Source: Achromobacter anxifer (GTDB lineage Bacteria > Pseudomonadota > Gammaproteobacteria > Burkholderiales > Burkholderiaceae_B). From it: DNA of 64,000 nucleotides. The notes beneath the pieces were generated by a model that saw only the letters and a list, made by a program, of their open reading frames with translations, had not been told where the DNA came from and searched no databases. Positions 52,605 to 61,268 of this stretch are shown piece by piece (within the stretch, counting starts at the first letter, position 1; each line of letters opens with the position of its first letter). Made by a program: the position numbers and the translations under genes. The stretch spans positions 186,001-250,000 of the forward strand of contig NZ_CAHLAR010000002.1 in assembly GCF_903652925.1 (NCBI RefSeq), written 5' to 3'.

Positions 52605-53711
52605 ATGATGCAACACGAATTCTCCCCGGCGGAGCTGGCCGTCTTCGCGCCTCAGGGCCGAGCCGGCGATGCCCACATCGTCTTCGAGGGCCTGCAGAAG
52701 CGCTACGAAGGCGCGCAGGGACCGGTGGCCGCGCTGTCCGACGTGTCGTTCTCCATCGCCCGCGGCGAAGTGTTCGGCATCATCGGGCGCAGCGGCGCGG
52801 GCAAGTCCACGCTGCTGCGTTCCATCAACATGCTGGAACGTCCCAGCGCCGGCCGGGTGCTGGTGGACGGCGTGGATGTGGGCGGCCTGGACGAGAACGC
52901 CCTGGTGGGGCTGCGCCGCCGCATCGGCATGATCTTCCAGCACTTCAACCTGCTGTCGGCCAAGACGGTGGCCGAGAACGTGGCCTTGCCCTTGCGAGTG
53001 GCCGGCGTGAAGCCCGCCGCCGCGCGCGCCCGGGTGGAGGAACTGCTGGAATTGGTGGGCCTGCGCGACAAGGCCGATACCTATCCCGCCAAGCTGTCCG
53101 GCGGCCAGAAGCAGCGCGTCGGCATTGCGCGGGCGCTGGTGCATGAGCCGGAGATCCTGCTGTGCGACGAGGCGACCTCGGCGCTGGACCCCGAGACCAC
53201 GCAGTCGATCCTGGCCTTGCTGCTGGACATCAACCGCAAGCTGGGCCTGACGGTGGTGCTGATCACGCACGACATGGCGGTGATCCGCGAGGTCTGCCAC
53301 AAGGTGCTGGTGCTGGACGGCGGCCGCAAGGTCGAGGACGGCGAGGTCTGGCGCGTGTTCGGCAACCCCCAGGCCGACGCCACGCGCGCCTTGCTGCGGC
53401 CCCTGCAGCACGATCTGCCGGCCGATCTGGCGGCGAGGCTCGTGCCCGACCTGCAGGGACGCGAGGGCGTGGCCGTGCTGCGCCTGCGCTTCACGGGGCA
53501 GGGGCGGCCGGGCGGCGTGTCCTTGCAGGCGCTGGCGGCCTTGGGTCCTGGCGCGACGCTGCTGCATGGCGGCCTGGACCGCTTGCGCGGCCATGCGCAA
53601 GGCAGCCTGCTGGTATCGGTGCCCGCGGGCGCATTACAGGAAGAGGCCACGCGCGCCGCGCTGGTGGCCGATCAGATCAAGGTGCTGGGATATGTCGCTG
53701 CCGATGCTTGA
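52605..53711 (+). CDS. metN: MetN methionine ABC transporter ATPase
   Basis: 368 residues. Walker [10 protein letters not shown] (61-69), LSGGQ (164-168), Walker [13 protein letters not shown] (184-195), switch histidine in [11 protein letters not shown]-terminal NIL/ACT-like domain (about 290-368) provides methionine feedback inhibition in the family. Tandem ATGs at 52605 and 52608. The N-terminus carries about 24 extra residues before the ATPase core. Overlaps metI by 20 nt. Confidence 0.94.
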   Translation: MMQHEFSPAELAVFAPQGRAGDAHIVFEGLQKRYEGAQGPVAALSDVSFSIARGEVFGIIGRSGAGKSTLLRSINMLERPSAGRVLVDGVDVGGLDENALVGLRRRIGMIFQHFNLLSAKTVAENVALPLRVAGVKPAAARARVEELLELVGLRDKADTYPAKLSGGQKQRVGIARALVHEPEILLCDEATSALDPETTQSILALLLDINRKLGLTVVLITHDMAVIREVCHKVLVLDGGRKVEDGEVWRVFGNPQADATRALLRPLQHDLPADLAARLVPDLQGREGVAVLRLRFTGQGRPGGVSLQALAALGPGATLLHGGLDRLRGHAQGSLLVSVPAGALQEEATRAALVADQIKVLGYVAADA

Positions 53712-54348
53712 TAAATACCTGCAGGCCTTCCTGCAAACCCTGGCCATGGTGAGCGTGTCCGCCGTCATCGCCATCGTGCTCGGCCTCACGCTGGCCGTGG
53801 TGCTGACCGTCACCGCGCCCGGCAACCTGTACCCCAGGCCGCGCTTCAACAAGGCGCTGTCGGTCACGGTGAACACCTTCCGCGCCATCCCCTTCATCAT
53901 TCTGCTGGTGGCGATGCTGCCGTTCACGCGCTTCCTGGTGGGCACCACGCTGGGCACCTGGGCCGCCATCGTGCCACTGTCGGCCAACCTGGTGCCGTTC
54001 TTCGCGCGCATCGCCCAGGTCAGCCTGAACGACGTCGATCATGGTCTGGTGGAAGCCGCCCGCGCCATGGGCTGCCGCCGCTGGCACATCGTGCGCCACG
54101 TGCTCTTGCCCGAGGCCCTGCCGGGCATCATCGGCGGCATGACGGTCAGCGTGATCGCCATGATCAACGCCTCGGCGATGGCGGGCGCCGTCGGCGCCGG
54201 CGGCCTGGGCGACCTGGCGATCCGCTACGGCTACGAACGCTACGAAACCCGCGTGATGTTCGAGGTCATCGTGATCCTGATCGCCCTGGTGTCGATCGTG
54301 CAGTTCACCGGCGAATGGCTGTCGCGCCGCGCCGACCACAAACGCTGA
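53692..54348 (+). CDS. metI: MetI methionine ABC transporter permease
   Basis: 218 residues, five hydrophobic helices, with the ABC permease EAA loop at [20 protein letters not shown] (about 120-139). ATG 53692 lies inside the metN 3' end; a second ATG at 53704 (MLDKYLQAF) is possible. Standard partner of MetN and MetQ. Confidence 0.94.
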   Translation: MSLPMLDKYLQAFLQTLAMVSVSAVIAIVLGLTLAVVLTVTAPGNLYPRPRFNKALSVTVNTFRAIPFIILLVAMLPFTRFLVGTTLGTWAAIVPLSANLVPFFARIAQVSLNDVDHGLVEAARAMGCRRWHIVRHVLLPEALPGIIGGMTVSVIAMINASAMAGAVGAGGLGDLAIRYGYERYETRVMFEVIVILIALVSIVQFTGEWLSRRADHKR

Positions 54349-54400
54349 ATCCGCGCCGGGGCGGCGTGCCCCGGCCTTATCCGAAAACAGGAACGCTGAA

Positions 54401-55591
54401 ATGTCCGATACCTCGCAACACGGCTTCGCCACGCGCGCCATCCACCTGGGCTACGACCCGCTGGACGAACAAGGCGCGCTCGCGCCGCCGCTCTACCTGA
54501 CCTCCACCTATACCCAGGACAGCATCGAAGCCTTCGACCAGATCCGCCTGGGAGAGAAGCAGGGCTATGTCTACGGGCGTACGCGCAATCCGACGCAGGC
54601 CCTGCTGGAAGAGCGGCTGGCTTCGCTGGAAGGCGCCGAGGCCGGCGTGGTGACGGCCTCGGGCATGGCGGCGATTTCCGCCACCTTGTTCTCGCTGCTG
54701 CAAAGCGGCGATGAAATCGTGGTGGACCAGATCGTGTACGGCACCGCCTTCACCTTGTTTACGCAAGGCTTGTCGCGCTTTGGCGTGCGCGCGGTGTTCG
54801 CCGACTTCACGCGCCCCGAGACCGTGGCCGCGGCCATCGGCCCCAGGACGCGCGCGGTCTATTTCGAGACGCCCGCCAATCCGAACCTGCGCCTGGTGGA
54901 TATCGCCGCGGTGTCGGCCATCGCCCGTGGCAAGGGCTTGCTGACCATCGTCGACAACACCTTTGCCACGCCGGTGCTGCAGCGTCCGCTGGAGCACGGC
55001 GCCGACATCGTGCTGCATTCGGCCACCAAGTACCTGGGCGGCCATGGCGACCTGCTGGCCGGCGCGGTGCTGGGGCGCAAGGAACACATAGACGCCATCC
55101 GGCTGCAAGGCCTGCGCTACTTCACGGGAGCGACCTTGTCGCCTTTCACGGCCTTCCTGGTGCTGCGCGGCATCAAGACGCTGGAGCTGCGCGTCCAACG
55201 CCACAGCGAATCGGCCCTGCAAGTGGCGCGCCTGCTGCGCGAACACGCCGCGGTGGCCGAGGTGTTCTACCCGGGGCTGGCGGATACCGCGGGCGCCGAG
55301 ATCGCGCGCCGCCAGCAAGCGGCGGGCGGCGGCCTGGTCGCATTCGAACTGAAGGGTGGGCTGGCCGCCGGCCGCCGCCTGCTCAACAGCCTGAAGCTGG
55401 CGCGCATCGCCGTCAGCCTGGGCGATCCCGAAACCCTGATCCAGCATCCGGCGTCCATGACGCATGCCAGCTACACGGCCGAGGACCGCGAACGCTACGG
55501 CTTGTCGGAGGGCTTGCTGCGTCTGTCGGTCGGCCTGGAAACGCCCGCGGACATCCTGGCCGATCTCAAGCAGGGCCTGGACCGGGCGTAG
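54401..55591 (+). CDS. Cys/Met-metabolism PLP enzyme (methionine gamma-lyase-like)
   Basis: 396 residues of the cystathionine gamma-synthase family. PLP lysine Lys210 in HSATKYLGGHGD; phosphate-binding VYGR (57-60) from the partner subunit. SLGDPETLIQHPASMTHASY near the C-terminus resembles methionine gamma-lyases and O-acetylhomoserine sulfhydrylases, but the cysteine typical of methionine gamma-lyase in YGCTF is absent (YGTAF here). Encoded 52 nt after metI, so it probably acts on methionine or a thioether imported by MetQNI. Exact lyase or sulfhydrylase activity unresolved. Confidence 0.9.
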   Translation: MSDTSQHGFATRAIHLGYDPLDEQGALAPPLYLTSTYTQDSIEAFDQIRLGEKQGYVYGRTRNPTQALLEERLASLEGAEAGVVTASGMAAISATLFSLLQSGDEIVVDQIVYGTAFTLFTQGLSRFGVRAVFADFTRPETVAAAIGPRTRAVYFETPANPNLRLVDIAAVSAIARGKGLLTIVDNTFATPVLQRPLEHGADIVLHSATKYLGGHGDLLAGAVLGRKEHIDAIRLQGLRYFTGATLSPFTAFLVLRGIKTLELRVQRHSESALQVARLLREHAAVAEVFYPGLADTAGAEIARRQQAAGGGLVAFELKGGLAAGRRLLNSLKLARIAVSLGDPETLIQHPASMTHASYTAEDRERYGLSEGLLRLSVGLETPADILADLKQGLDRA

Positions 55592-56027
55592 CGGCCGCGC
55601 GCCGCCAGGCCACCCATTCTCCCGCGCTCTCGAAATTGCGCGGTCCGTCCGCGGCGACGGCCAGCCCGGCGCGCAGCGGGCCCAGGTCGAGTCCGGGCAG
55701 GTTGCGCAACAGGGCGGGGGGCAGGCGGTCGATGTCGAGGACCCCGGCGTCGAAGTCCAGCGCCATCAGCCCGCCGCCATCGCTGGGCACGCGCAGGAAC
55801 CACAGGCCTTCCATGTAGTCGCCGAACCAGGGATCGGGAAAGACGGCTTGCGTGTAGCGGAAGCCGAATTCGTGGATGTCGCGCCAGGGCCAGAACTCCT
55901 GCTGGCCCAGGGCGCGCGCCAGTTCGCTGCTGCGCGTGAAGCCCGCGTCGTCGAAACTCAGGGTCTCGCGCAGCGGATCCTCGGGAGGCGTCGAGCCGGC
56001 AAGCAGCCGTTTGATGAATGACCACAT
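55566..56027 (-). CDS. Hypothetical soluble protein
   Basis: 153 residues; I do not recognise the family. Features: MWSFIKRLLAGSTPPEDPLR start, an aromatic-rich centre (FWPWRDIHEFGFRYTQAVFP; DPWFGDYMEGLWFLRVPSDG) and a C-terminal VDIDRLPP-like segment. Residue composition is that of a folded cytosolic protein. ATG 56027 is chosen as it begins the plausible protein. Its 3' end overlaps the convergent PLP-enzyme gene by 26 bp. Confidence 0.72.
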   Translation of the reverse strand: MWSFIKRLLAGSTPPEDPLRETLSFDDAGFTRSSELARALGQQEFWPWRDIHEFGFRYTQAVFPDPWFGDYMEGLWFLRVPSDGGGLMALDFDAGVLDIDRLPPALLRNLPGLDLGPLRAGLAVAADGPRNFESAGEWVAWRRAAATPGPGPA

Positions 56028-56092
56028 GGCGCACAGGCGGATGAAGGGAGGCCAGTGTAGCGGCCCGCGCCGCTGCAAAAATGTTACAACCC

Positions 56093-56134
56093 TTGATCCA
56101 GGTCAAATCCGCGCTGGCGGCCCCGGAGTAGCGT
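56093..56134 (+). promoter_or_regulatory. FNR/Anr-type box and promoter of the long ppk2
   Basis: TTGAT-ccag-GTCAA (56093-56106) differs from the FNR/Anr consensus TTGAT-n4-ATCAA at one base. A -10-like TAGCGT lies at 56129-56134, which puts the start near 56141 and the box centre at about -41.5, the class II activator position. No good -35 exists, as expected for an activator-dependent promoter. Confidence 0.65.
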
Positions 56135-56213
56135 TTGCGCTTTTCCCTGAGCGGCCCGCAGGCGATACGCCAGGCCGGCGCGGGACCGACGACCAGCAGC
56201 GAGGACAGGATCG

Positions 56214-57440
56214 ATGACAGACAAGAATACGCAAGCCACCGAACAAGACGTCGCCGAGGCGCCCCGCAAGCGCGCCGCCAAGCGCACCGCCAATGCGCCG
56301 GCCAAGCCTGTCGTCAAGACGGTGGTCACGGCGGTGACCACCAGCCGCAAGCCGCGCGTTGTCGCCGCGAAGCGGCCGGCGACGGCGGCCGTCGCCGCCG
56401 ATGCCGTGAGCGCCGCGGCGGCGGCCGAGCCGGCCCAGGAGGTCCGCAAGCGCGTCGCCGCCCGGCAGGATGCCGCGCGCCAGGAAACCGTGGCGGTGCT
56501 GGCCGACATTGCGCGCCGTTACAACGTCAGCGCGCCGGCGCAGGCGCGCGAGGCCCTGCGCTCGGTGATCGAGGAGCTGTCGCCGGATGATGCGCAGGCC
56601 GTGCACCGCGCCTTGCTGGAAGCCAACTCGATGACGCCGCGCGCGCGCCGCAATCCCGACGACGAGCTGGCGGCGGATTGGCGCGAAGGCATCTATCCCT
56701 ATCGCCACCGCATGCTGCGGCGTAATTACGAAAAGCAGAAGTACAACCTGCAGGTCGAACTGCTGAAGCTGCAGGCCTGGGTCAAGGCCACCGGCCAGCG
56801 CGTCGTGATCCTGTTCGAAGGCCGCGATGCCGCGGGCAAGGGCGGCACCATCAAGCGCATGATGGAACACCTGAACCCGCGCGGCGCGCGCGTGGTCGCC
56901 CTGGAAAAGCCATCGGATACCGAAAAGGGCCAGTGGTACTTCCAGCGCTACGTGCAGCATCTGCCGACCGCGGGCGAGATCGTCATGTTCGACCGTTCCT
57001 GGTACAACCGCGCCGGCGTCGAGCGCGTGATGGGCTTTTGCTCCGAGAACGAGTACCTGGACTTCCTGAGCCAGGTGCCGGACTTCGAGCGCCATCTGGT
57101 CAGCAGCGGCATACACCTGATCAAGTTCTGGTTCTCGGTCAGCCAGGAAGAGCAGCGCCGCCGCTTCCTGCAACGCAAGGTGCATCCGCTCAAGCAGTGG
57201 AAGCTCAGCCCCGTGGACCTGGCCTCGCTGGACAAGTGGGACGACTACACCCGCGCCAAGGAAGCGATGTTCGCGCACACCGACACCGCCGACGCGCCCT
57301 GGGTGGTGGTCAAGTCCGACTGCAAGAAGCGCGCGCGGATCAACGCGATGCGCTACGTGCTGAGCCGCTTGCCGTACGAAGGCAAGAGCGGCGATCCCAT
57401 GATGGCCCTGGATCCGCTGATCGTGGGCCGCGCGCTGTAG
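56214..57440 (+). CDS. ppk2: Polyphosphate kinase 2 with basic N-terminal extension
   Basis: 408 residues. Residues 1-90 are Lys/Arg/Ala/Thr-rich (RKRAAKRTANAPAKPVV), like a histone H1-type tail; 90-150 form a helical linker; the PPK2 domain starts near 155. Walker A EGRDAAGKG (202-210), then FDRSWYNRAGVERVMGF. The C-terminal part follows the usual PPK2 pattern. It should convert nucleoside phosphates using polyphosphate. The basic tail might bind polyphosphate or DNA (inference). Upstream FNR-type box suggests low-oxygen control. Confidence 0.92.
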   Translation: MTDKNTQATEQDVAEAPRKRAAKRTANAPAKPVVKTVVTAVTTSRKPRVVAAKRPATAAVAADAVSAAAAAEPAQEVRKRVAARQDAARQETVAVLADIARRYNVSAPAQAREALRSVIEELSPDDAQAVHRALLEANSMTPRARRNPDDELAADWREGIYPYRHRMLRRNYEKQKYNLQVELLKLQAWVKATGQRVVILFEGRDAAGKGGTIKRMMEHLNPRGARVVALEKPSDTEKGQWYFQRYVQHLPTAGEIVMFDRSWYNRAGVERVMGFCSENEYLDFLSQVPDFERHLVSSGIHLIKFWFSVSQEEQRRRFLQRKVHPLKQWKLSPVDLASLDKWDDYTRAKEAMFAHTDTADAPWVVVKSDCKKRARINAMRYVLSRLPYEGKSGDPMMALDPLIVGRAL

Positions 57441-57443
57441 CCC

Positions 57444-57797
57444 TCAGGCGCCCAGCGCGGCCAGGTTCAGCGTGTGGCTGCGGCCGATCCAGACCGCGCA
57501 ATCGCGGTGGTCGCGCAGGGAGTCGCCGGTGTTGGGATGCATGAAGACGTCCAGCGCGCCGTGGTTCAGGCTCAGCCAGGTGGTGATCTCCGCGAAGTGT
57601 TGCGGGGCGAACGCGATCTGGTAGCTCCACTGGGGATGCGGGCCGACGGGGCGCTCATGGAAGCGCCCCAATTCCATCTGGCCGTCGAAGCGTTCGGCGA
57701 TGCGCACGCGCAGGGCCTGCGCCGCGTCGCGGCTGGCGGCGTCGAAATAGATATGGGCGTGCCAGCTGGCGACAGCGGTGGTTTGCAGGTCGGTCAT
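57444..57797 (-). CDS. DOPA 4,5-dioxygenase-family protein
   Basis: 117 residues. The family signature is ASWHAHIYFDAASRDAAQAL near the N-terminus and HPQWSYQIAF in the middle; His pairs (WHAHIYF, FMHPNTGD) are candidate metal ligands. The family includes fungal DOPA dioxygenases, while bacterial members have no known role. Start at ATG 57797 chosen because CGGAG sits ten bases before it; an ATG at 57815 is next. Likely co-transcribed with the SUI1-type gene 19 nt upstream. Confidence 0.87.
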   Translation of the reverse strand: MTDLQTTAVASWHAHIYFDAASRDAAQALRVRIAERFDGQMELGRFHERPVGPHPQWSYQIAFAPQHFAEITTWLSLNHGALDVFMHPNTGDSLRDHRDCAVWIGRSHTLNLAALGA

Positions 57798-57816
57798 TGC
57801 TTGTACTCCGTTCATC

Positions 57817-58179
57817 TCAGCCGCCCGCGCGCTTGGCGCGGTATCCCTGCTTTTGCAGGACCTCCAGGACGCGGTCGCAGTGCTCGCCCTGGATCTCGAT
57901 CACGCCGTCCTTGACCGTGCCGCCCGAGCCGCAGGCGGTGCGCAACTGCTTGCCCAGCGCATTCAGCGCGGCGCCGTCCAGGGCCAGGCCCTTGACCACG
58001 GTGACGCTCTTGCCGCCGCGCCCCTTCGTTTCGCGCGACACGCGGGCGATGCCGTCGCCGGCGGGGGGCGCCTTGGCCGCCTGCTTGCACAGGCACTGCG
58101 TGAGCGGCTTGCGGCATTCCGGGCACATCCGGCCGCCATCGGTGGAATAGACCAGGCCGCCTGTCGAACTGCTTTTCAT
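57817..58179 (-). CDS. yciH: SUI1/YciH-family translation-initiation-factor-like protein
   Basis: 120 residues. N-terminal CPECRKPLTQCLC is a possible zinc site (4 Cys); the eIF1/SUI1 fold follows with SVTVVKGLALDGAALNALGK and CGSGGTVKDGVIEIQGEHCD. E. coli YciH can discriminate start codons at the 30S subunit, but it is not essential. Followed directly by the DOPA-dioxygenase-like gene. Confidence 0.92.
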   Translation of the reverse strand: MKSSSTGGLVYSTDGGRMCPECRKPLTQCLCKQAAKAPPAGDGIARVSRETKGRGGKSVTVVKGLALDGAALNALGKQLRTACGSGGTVKDGVIEIQGEHCDRVLEVLQKQGYRAKRAGG

Positions 58180-58237
58180 GGTTGGGATTGCGGAAAAAGT
58201 CCTATGTTAATCGGCCGGGCGGGCCGCGTGGCGCGCA

Positions 58238-59548
58238 TCAGCGCTGACGCAGCTTCTTCCACAAGGTGGTGCGCGAAATGCCCAGCCGCTTGGCGGCCAG
58301 CCCCAACTGGCCGCCGGAGACTGCAATGGCCTGCTGGATGGAACGCAACTCCGCATCGGCGCGCGCGGCATTCAGGTCTGGAATGACGACAGGCTCGCCC
58401 AAGCTGCCTTCGGGAAACAGATCGCTTTCTTCAAGCGCGGGGCCGTCGGCGATCACCGCCGCGCGTTGCACGCGGTTCTTCAGTTCGCGGATATTGCCAG
58501 GCCAGGCGTGCCTGAGCAGGGCATCCCGCGCGCCGCCCGAGAACGTCGCAGCCGGACGCGCCGTGGCGGACCAGTCGCGCAGGAAGCGCTCGGCCAGCGG
58601 CAGTATGTCCTGCGGACGTTCGCGCAATGGCGGCAGGTTCAGATGGCCCACCGCCAGCCGGTAGTACAGGTCGGCGCGGAAGGCCTGCCGCCTCACCGCT
58701 TCCGCCAGATCGATGTTGGTGCTGGCCACGAAGCGGCAATCAGCCTTGAGCGGCGTGCTGTCGCCCAGCGGCAGGAAGCGCTTGTCTTCCAGCACGCGCA
58801 GCAGCGCTGCCTGCGCGCGGGGCGACAGTTCGCCGACCTCGTCCAGGAACAGCGTGCCGCCGCCGGCATGCTCGATCAGGCCGCGATGCGCTTCCCTGGC
58901 GCCGCTGAACGCGCCGCGGCGGTGTCCGAACAACTGGCTCTCGACCAGCTCGTCCGCCAGGCTGGCGCAGTTGACCGGCACGAAGGGGCCGCTGGAGCAA
59001 GACGAGTTTGCATGCATGAACCGGGCTGTCAGCTCCTTGCCGACACCGGTTTCGCCCTGCAGCAGCACGGTCAGATCCAGCGGCGCCAGCTTCTGGATGG
59101 CGGCGGCGACAGCCTCTGTCGCGGGGCTGCCGAGGAAGGGGTTCTCCGGCAGGGCTGGACTCGCATCCTCGTCGTCGAACGCCTCGACGGCGGCGTGGAT
59201 GCGGGGGATCAGCGCGTCGACGTCGTAAGGCTTGGTGAGGTAATCGGTGGCGCCTGCGGCGACCAGGCGTACCGCCTGGGCCAGTTCGCCGTAAGCCGTC
59301 GCGAAAACGATGGTCGAGCGCGCCACGTAAGGAATGATGCGCCGGTACAGGTCTTCGCCCGAGCCGTCCGGCAGGCGGATGTCGGCCAGTATGAAGGCCG
59401 GGCGCAGCCGCTGGCGGCGAAATGCCTCCACGGCCTGGGAGCAGTTTTCCACCCAGACGGCCGACAAGCCTTCCAGCCGCAGACGCTGGCGCAGCGCGCC
59501 GCCCAGCACGCGGTCGTCTTCGATCAGCAAGACGTCGATATAGCTCAC
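58238..59548 (-). CDS. NtrC-family response regulator (sigma-54 activator)
   Basis: 436 residues. Receiver domain 1-120 with phosphorylation site Asp56 and Lys106; AAA+ domain about 135-370 with Walker A GETGVGKE (165-172) and Walker B GGTLFLDEVGEL (from 229); Fis-type HTH at the C-terminus (LGLAAKRLGISRTTLWKKLR). The sigma-54 contact loop reads GAFSGA (212-217) instead of the near-universal GAFTGA, a conservative Thr-to-Ser change. Starts at GTG 59548 behind GGAGGATGGAAA; overlaps the kinase stop (GTGA). Likely target: the divergent tctB promoter, which has sigma-54 elements and two palindromes. Confidence 0.94.
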   Translation of the reverse strand: MSYIDVLLIEDDRVLGGALRQRLRLEGLSAVWVENCSQAVEAFRRQRLRPAFILADIRLPDGSGEDLYRRIIPYVARSTIVFATAYGELAQAVRLVAAGATDYLTKPYDVDALIPRIHAAVEAFDDEDASPALPENPFLGSPATEAVAAAIQKLAPLDLTVLLQGETGVGKELTARFMHANSSCSSGPFVPVNCASLADELVESQLFGHRRGAFSGAREAHRGLIEHAGGGTLFLDEVGELSPRAQAALLRVLEDKRFLPLGDSTPLKADCRFVASTNIDLAEAVRRQAFRADLYYRLAVGHLNLPPLRERPQDILPLAERFLRDWSATARPAATFSGGARDALLRHAWPGNIRELKNRVQRAAVIADGPALEESDLFPEGSLGEPVVIPDLNAARADAELRSIQQAIAVSGGQLGLAAKRLGISRTTLWKKLRQR

Positions 59549-61008
59549 TTTCCATCCTCCTGCGGCGCGTAGGGCAACAACACGGTGACCACGGCGCCGG
59601 GGCCGGCGCCATCCAGCCCGGCGCCGTTTCGTTCTGGGTTGTCGCGCCAAGCGCCTATGGCAACGTCGATCTCGCCCTCCATGCCCGCCACCAGCTCCCG
59701 CACGATGCCCAGCCCCATGCCTTCGGCCTGCTCGTCGCCAGGCCGCGTCAGCGCGGCGCGCGCGTGTTCGGGAAAGCCCGGCCCCTGGTCCGCCACGCGC
59801 AGCAGCAGGCGGGACTCGCCGCATTCGCTGTCCACCGTGATTTCCGCGCCGGGAGGCGAGGCGGCGACCGCGTTGAGCAGCAGGTTGAGCAGGATCTGGC
59901 GCAGCGGCGCGGCGGGCAGGGGCAGCTCCTGCACGGGCCATTCGTTGCGGAAGGTCAGCCGTATCCGCTTGCGCCTGGCTTCGGAACGGATCAGCAGTTG
60001 CACGTCCTGGATATCCGCCAATGTCGCGCGTGGGGCGCGTTCGTCGGGCCTGAAGGTCTGCAGGCTGGCGTCGACCACGGCGCGCAAGGTCTGCACGCCG
60101 CGGTCGACGAAATCGATGGCGTCGCGGCGCGCTTCTTCCTGATGTCCGAAGCGCCGTAGCGTCTGCAGGGCGGTCTGCATGCCCGCCAGCGGATTGCGCA
60201 CTTCGTGGGCCAACGCGGCGGACATGCGGCCGAGCAGCGCGGCGCGTTCGATGCGGGCGTGCCGGCGGGCCAGGGTCTCGCGTTCCTGCACGCTGCGCAC
60301 CATCCAGTTATAGGCTTCCGTCAGTTCTTTCAGTTCGCCGTCCGGGCCGGCTGCCGCCGGGTCCAGCAGTTCGGGTTCATGGCGGCGCGCGGCGCGCAGC
60401 TGCTGGGTCAGGCGCATGATGGGCCGCTGCAGGCGGCGTGCAAGCAGGAAGCCCAGGCCGGCCCCGGCCAGGCTCACGCCCAGGCCGGCCAGCGCCAATT
60501 CGATCGCCAGCGAGCGGCGCTGCGCGATGAAGTCGCCGGCGTCCAGGTTGGCCGCGACCGTACCCAGCGCGGGCTGGTTCTCGTCCAACAGCCGCCAGGT
60601 CCACACGCCGTTGGACACCGTGCTCAGATAAGTGCCGCTGGCCGAGCGCGCGAGCCGCGCCTTCAGCGGTATGGCTTCGACCTCGTCGTAGCGCGCCACG
60701 TGGGCGACGAGCCGTCCCTGCGCATCGATGATGGCGAGCGTACGGTCGATGATGCCCACCTGCGTGTCCAGCGCGCGGTTCAGCACTTCCAGCATCTGCG
60801 TCTGGTCGCCGGCGCGCACGGCGGGCAGCACGGCGGCGGACAGCCCGTCCAGGTAGACCTGGCCCAGGTCCGAGATCTGGCGTTCGAACTGGCGCGACAG
60901 GCCGTGCAGCGACAACGATATCAGCGCGGTGGAAACGAGCAGGGAAAGAACGGCCACGCCTAGCGGAATCCTGACGGTCAGCGGCAAGCGGCCCATGCGG
61001 CGGAACAT
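59545..61008 (-). CDS. Sensor histidine kinase
   Basis: 487 residues. Membrane helices about 13-36 and 170-191 enclose a periplasmic sensor of roughly 135 residues; HAMP-like region 190-245; phosphorylated His268 in AALAHEVRNPLAGMQTAL; ATPase domain with the N-box ILLNLLLNAVAASPPG, G1 ADQGPGFP and a G2-type GMGLGIVREL. DctB-like pairing with an NtrC-type partner, as opposed to the OmpR-type pair TctDE. The sensor domain probably detects the TTT substrate, or the receptor loaded with it. Confidence 0.94.
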   Translation of the reverse strand: MFRRMGRLPLTVRIPLGVAVLSLLVSTALISLSLHGLSRQFERQISDLGQVYLDGLSAAVLPAVRAGDQTQMLEVLNRALDTQVGIIDRTLAIIDAQGRLVAHVARYDEVEAIPLKARLARSASGTYLSTVSNGVWTWRLLDENQPALGTVAANLDAGDFIAQRRSLAIELALAGLGVSLAGAGLGFLLARRLQRPIMRLTQQLRAARRHEPELLDPAAAGPDGELKELTEAYNWMVRSVQERETLARRHARIERAALLGRMSAALAHEVRNPLAGMQTALQTLRRFGHQEEARRDAIDFVDRGVQTLRAVVDASLQTFRPDERAPRATLADIQDVQLLIRSEARRKRIRLTFRNEWPVQELPLPAAPLRQILLNLLLNAVAASPPGAEITVDSECGESRLLLRVADQGPGFPEHARAALTRPGDEQAEGMGLGIVRELVAGMEGEIDVAIGAWRDNPERNGAGLDGAGPGAVVTVLLPYAPQEDGK

Positions 61009-61161
61009 GGCGAGAGTAGCGGGACAAAGAGGAGGATTATGCCTGCCGCTGCCGGCAGTTTGCAGCCCGGAAAAAATGCAACCTTTGGAAAACAGGGGTT
61101 GCTCAGGCAAGTCCCGTGCCATTACGTCGAACTTCTCCCTTGCGCCAGATCCTGTCGCAGC

Positions 61162-61189
61162 GCGAATGTTCACTTTTTTGAACATTCGC
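61162..61189 (+). promoter_or_regulatory. Upstream activator site 1 (tctB)
   Basis: GCGAATGTTCA-cttttt-TGAACATTCGC: 11-bp perfect arms with a 6-bp centre. Core TGTTCA-n6-TGAACA (61167-61184), identical in pattern to site 2. Confidence 0.8.
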
Positions 61190-61198
61190 GGCGGCGGG

Positions 61199-61216
61199 TG
61201 TTCATTGCCTTGAACA
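61199..61216 (+). promoter_or_regulatory. Upstream activator site 2 (tctB)
   Basis: TGTTCA-ttgcct-TGAACA. Its centre lies 32 bp from that of site 1, i.e. three helical turns, so both would face the same side of DNA, as expected for cooperative NtrC-type dimers. Confidence 0.8.
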
Positions 61217-61252
61217 TGCGCGCGGCGGCCGGCGCTGATGCTGCGCTGCGCA

Positions 61253-61268
61253 TGGCGCGCGCGCTGCA
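61253..61268 (+). promoter_or_regulatory. Sigma-54 promoter of tctBA
   Basis: TGGCGCG-cgcg-CTGCA fits TGGCACG-n4-TTGCA with GG (61254-61255) and GC (61266-61267) exactly 10 bp apart. Predicted start near 61279 puts the two palindromes at about -72 and -104. Confidence 0.75.

Noticed and set aside
55495-56106. 203-codon minus-strand frame overlapping the hypothetical gene
   Set aside because: The alternative frame at 55566-56027 has protein-like aromatic and hydrophobic composition, whereas this one is Arg/His/Pro-rich.
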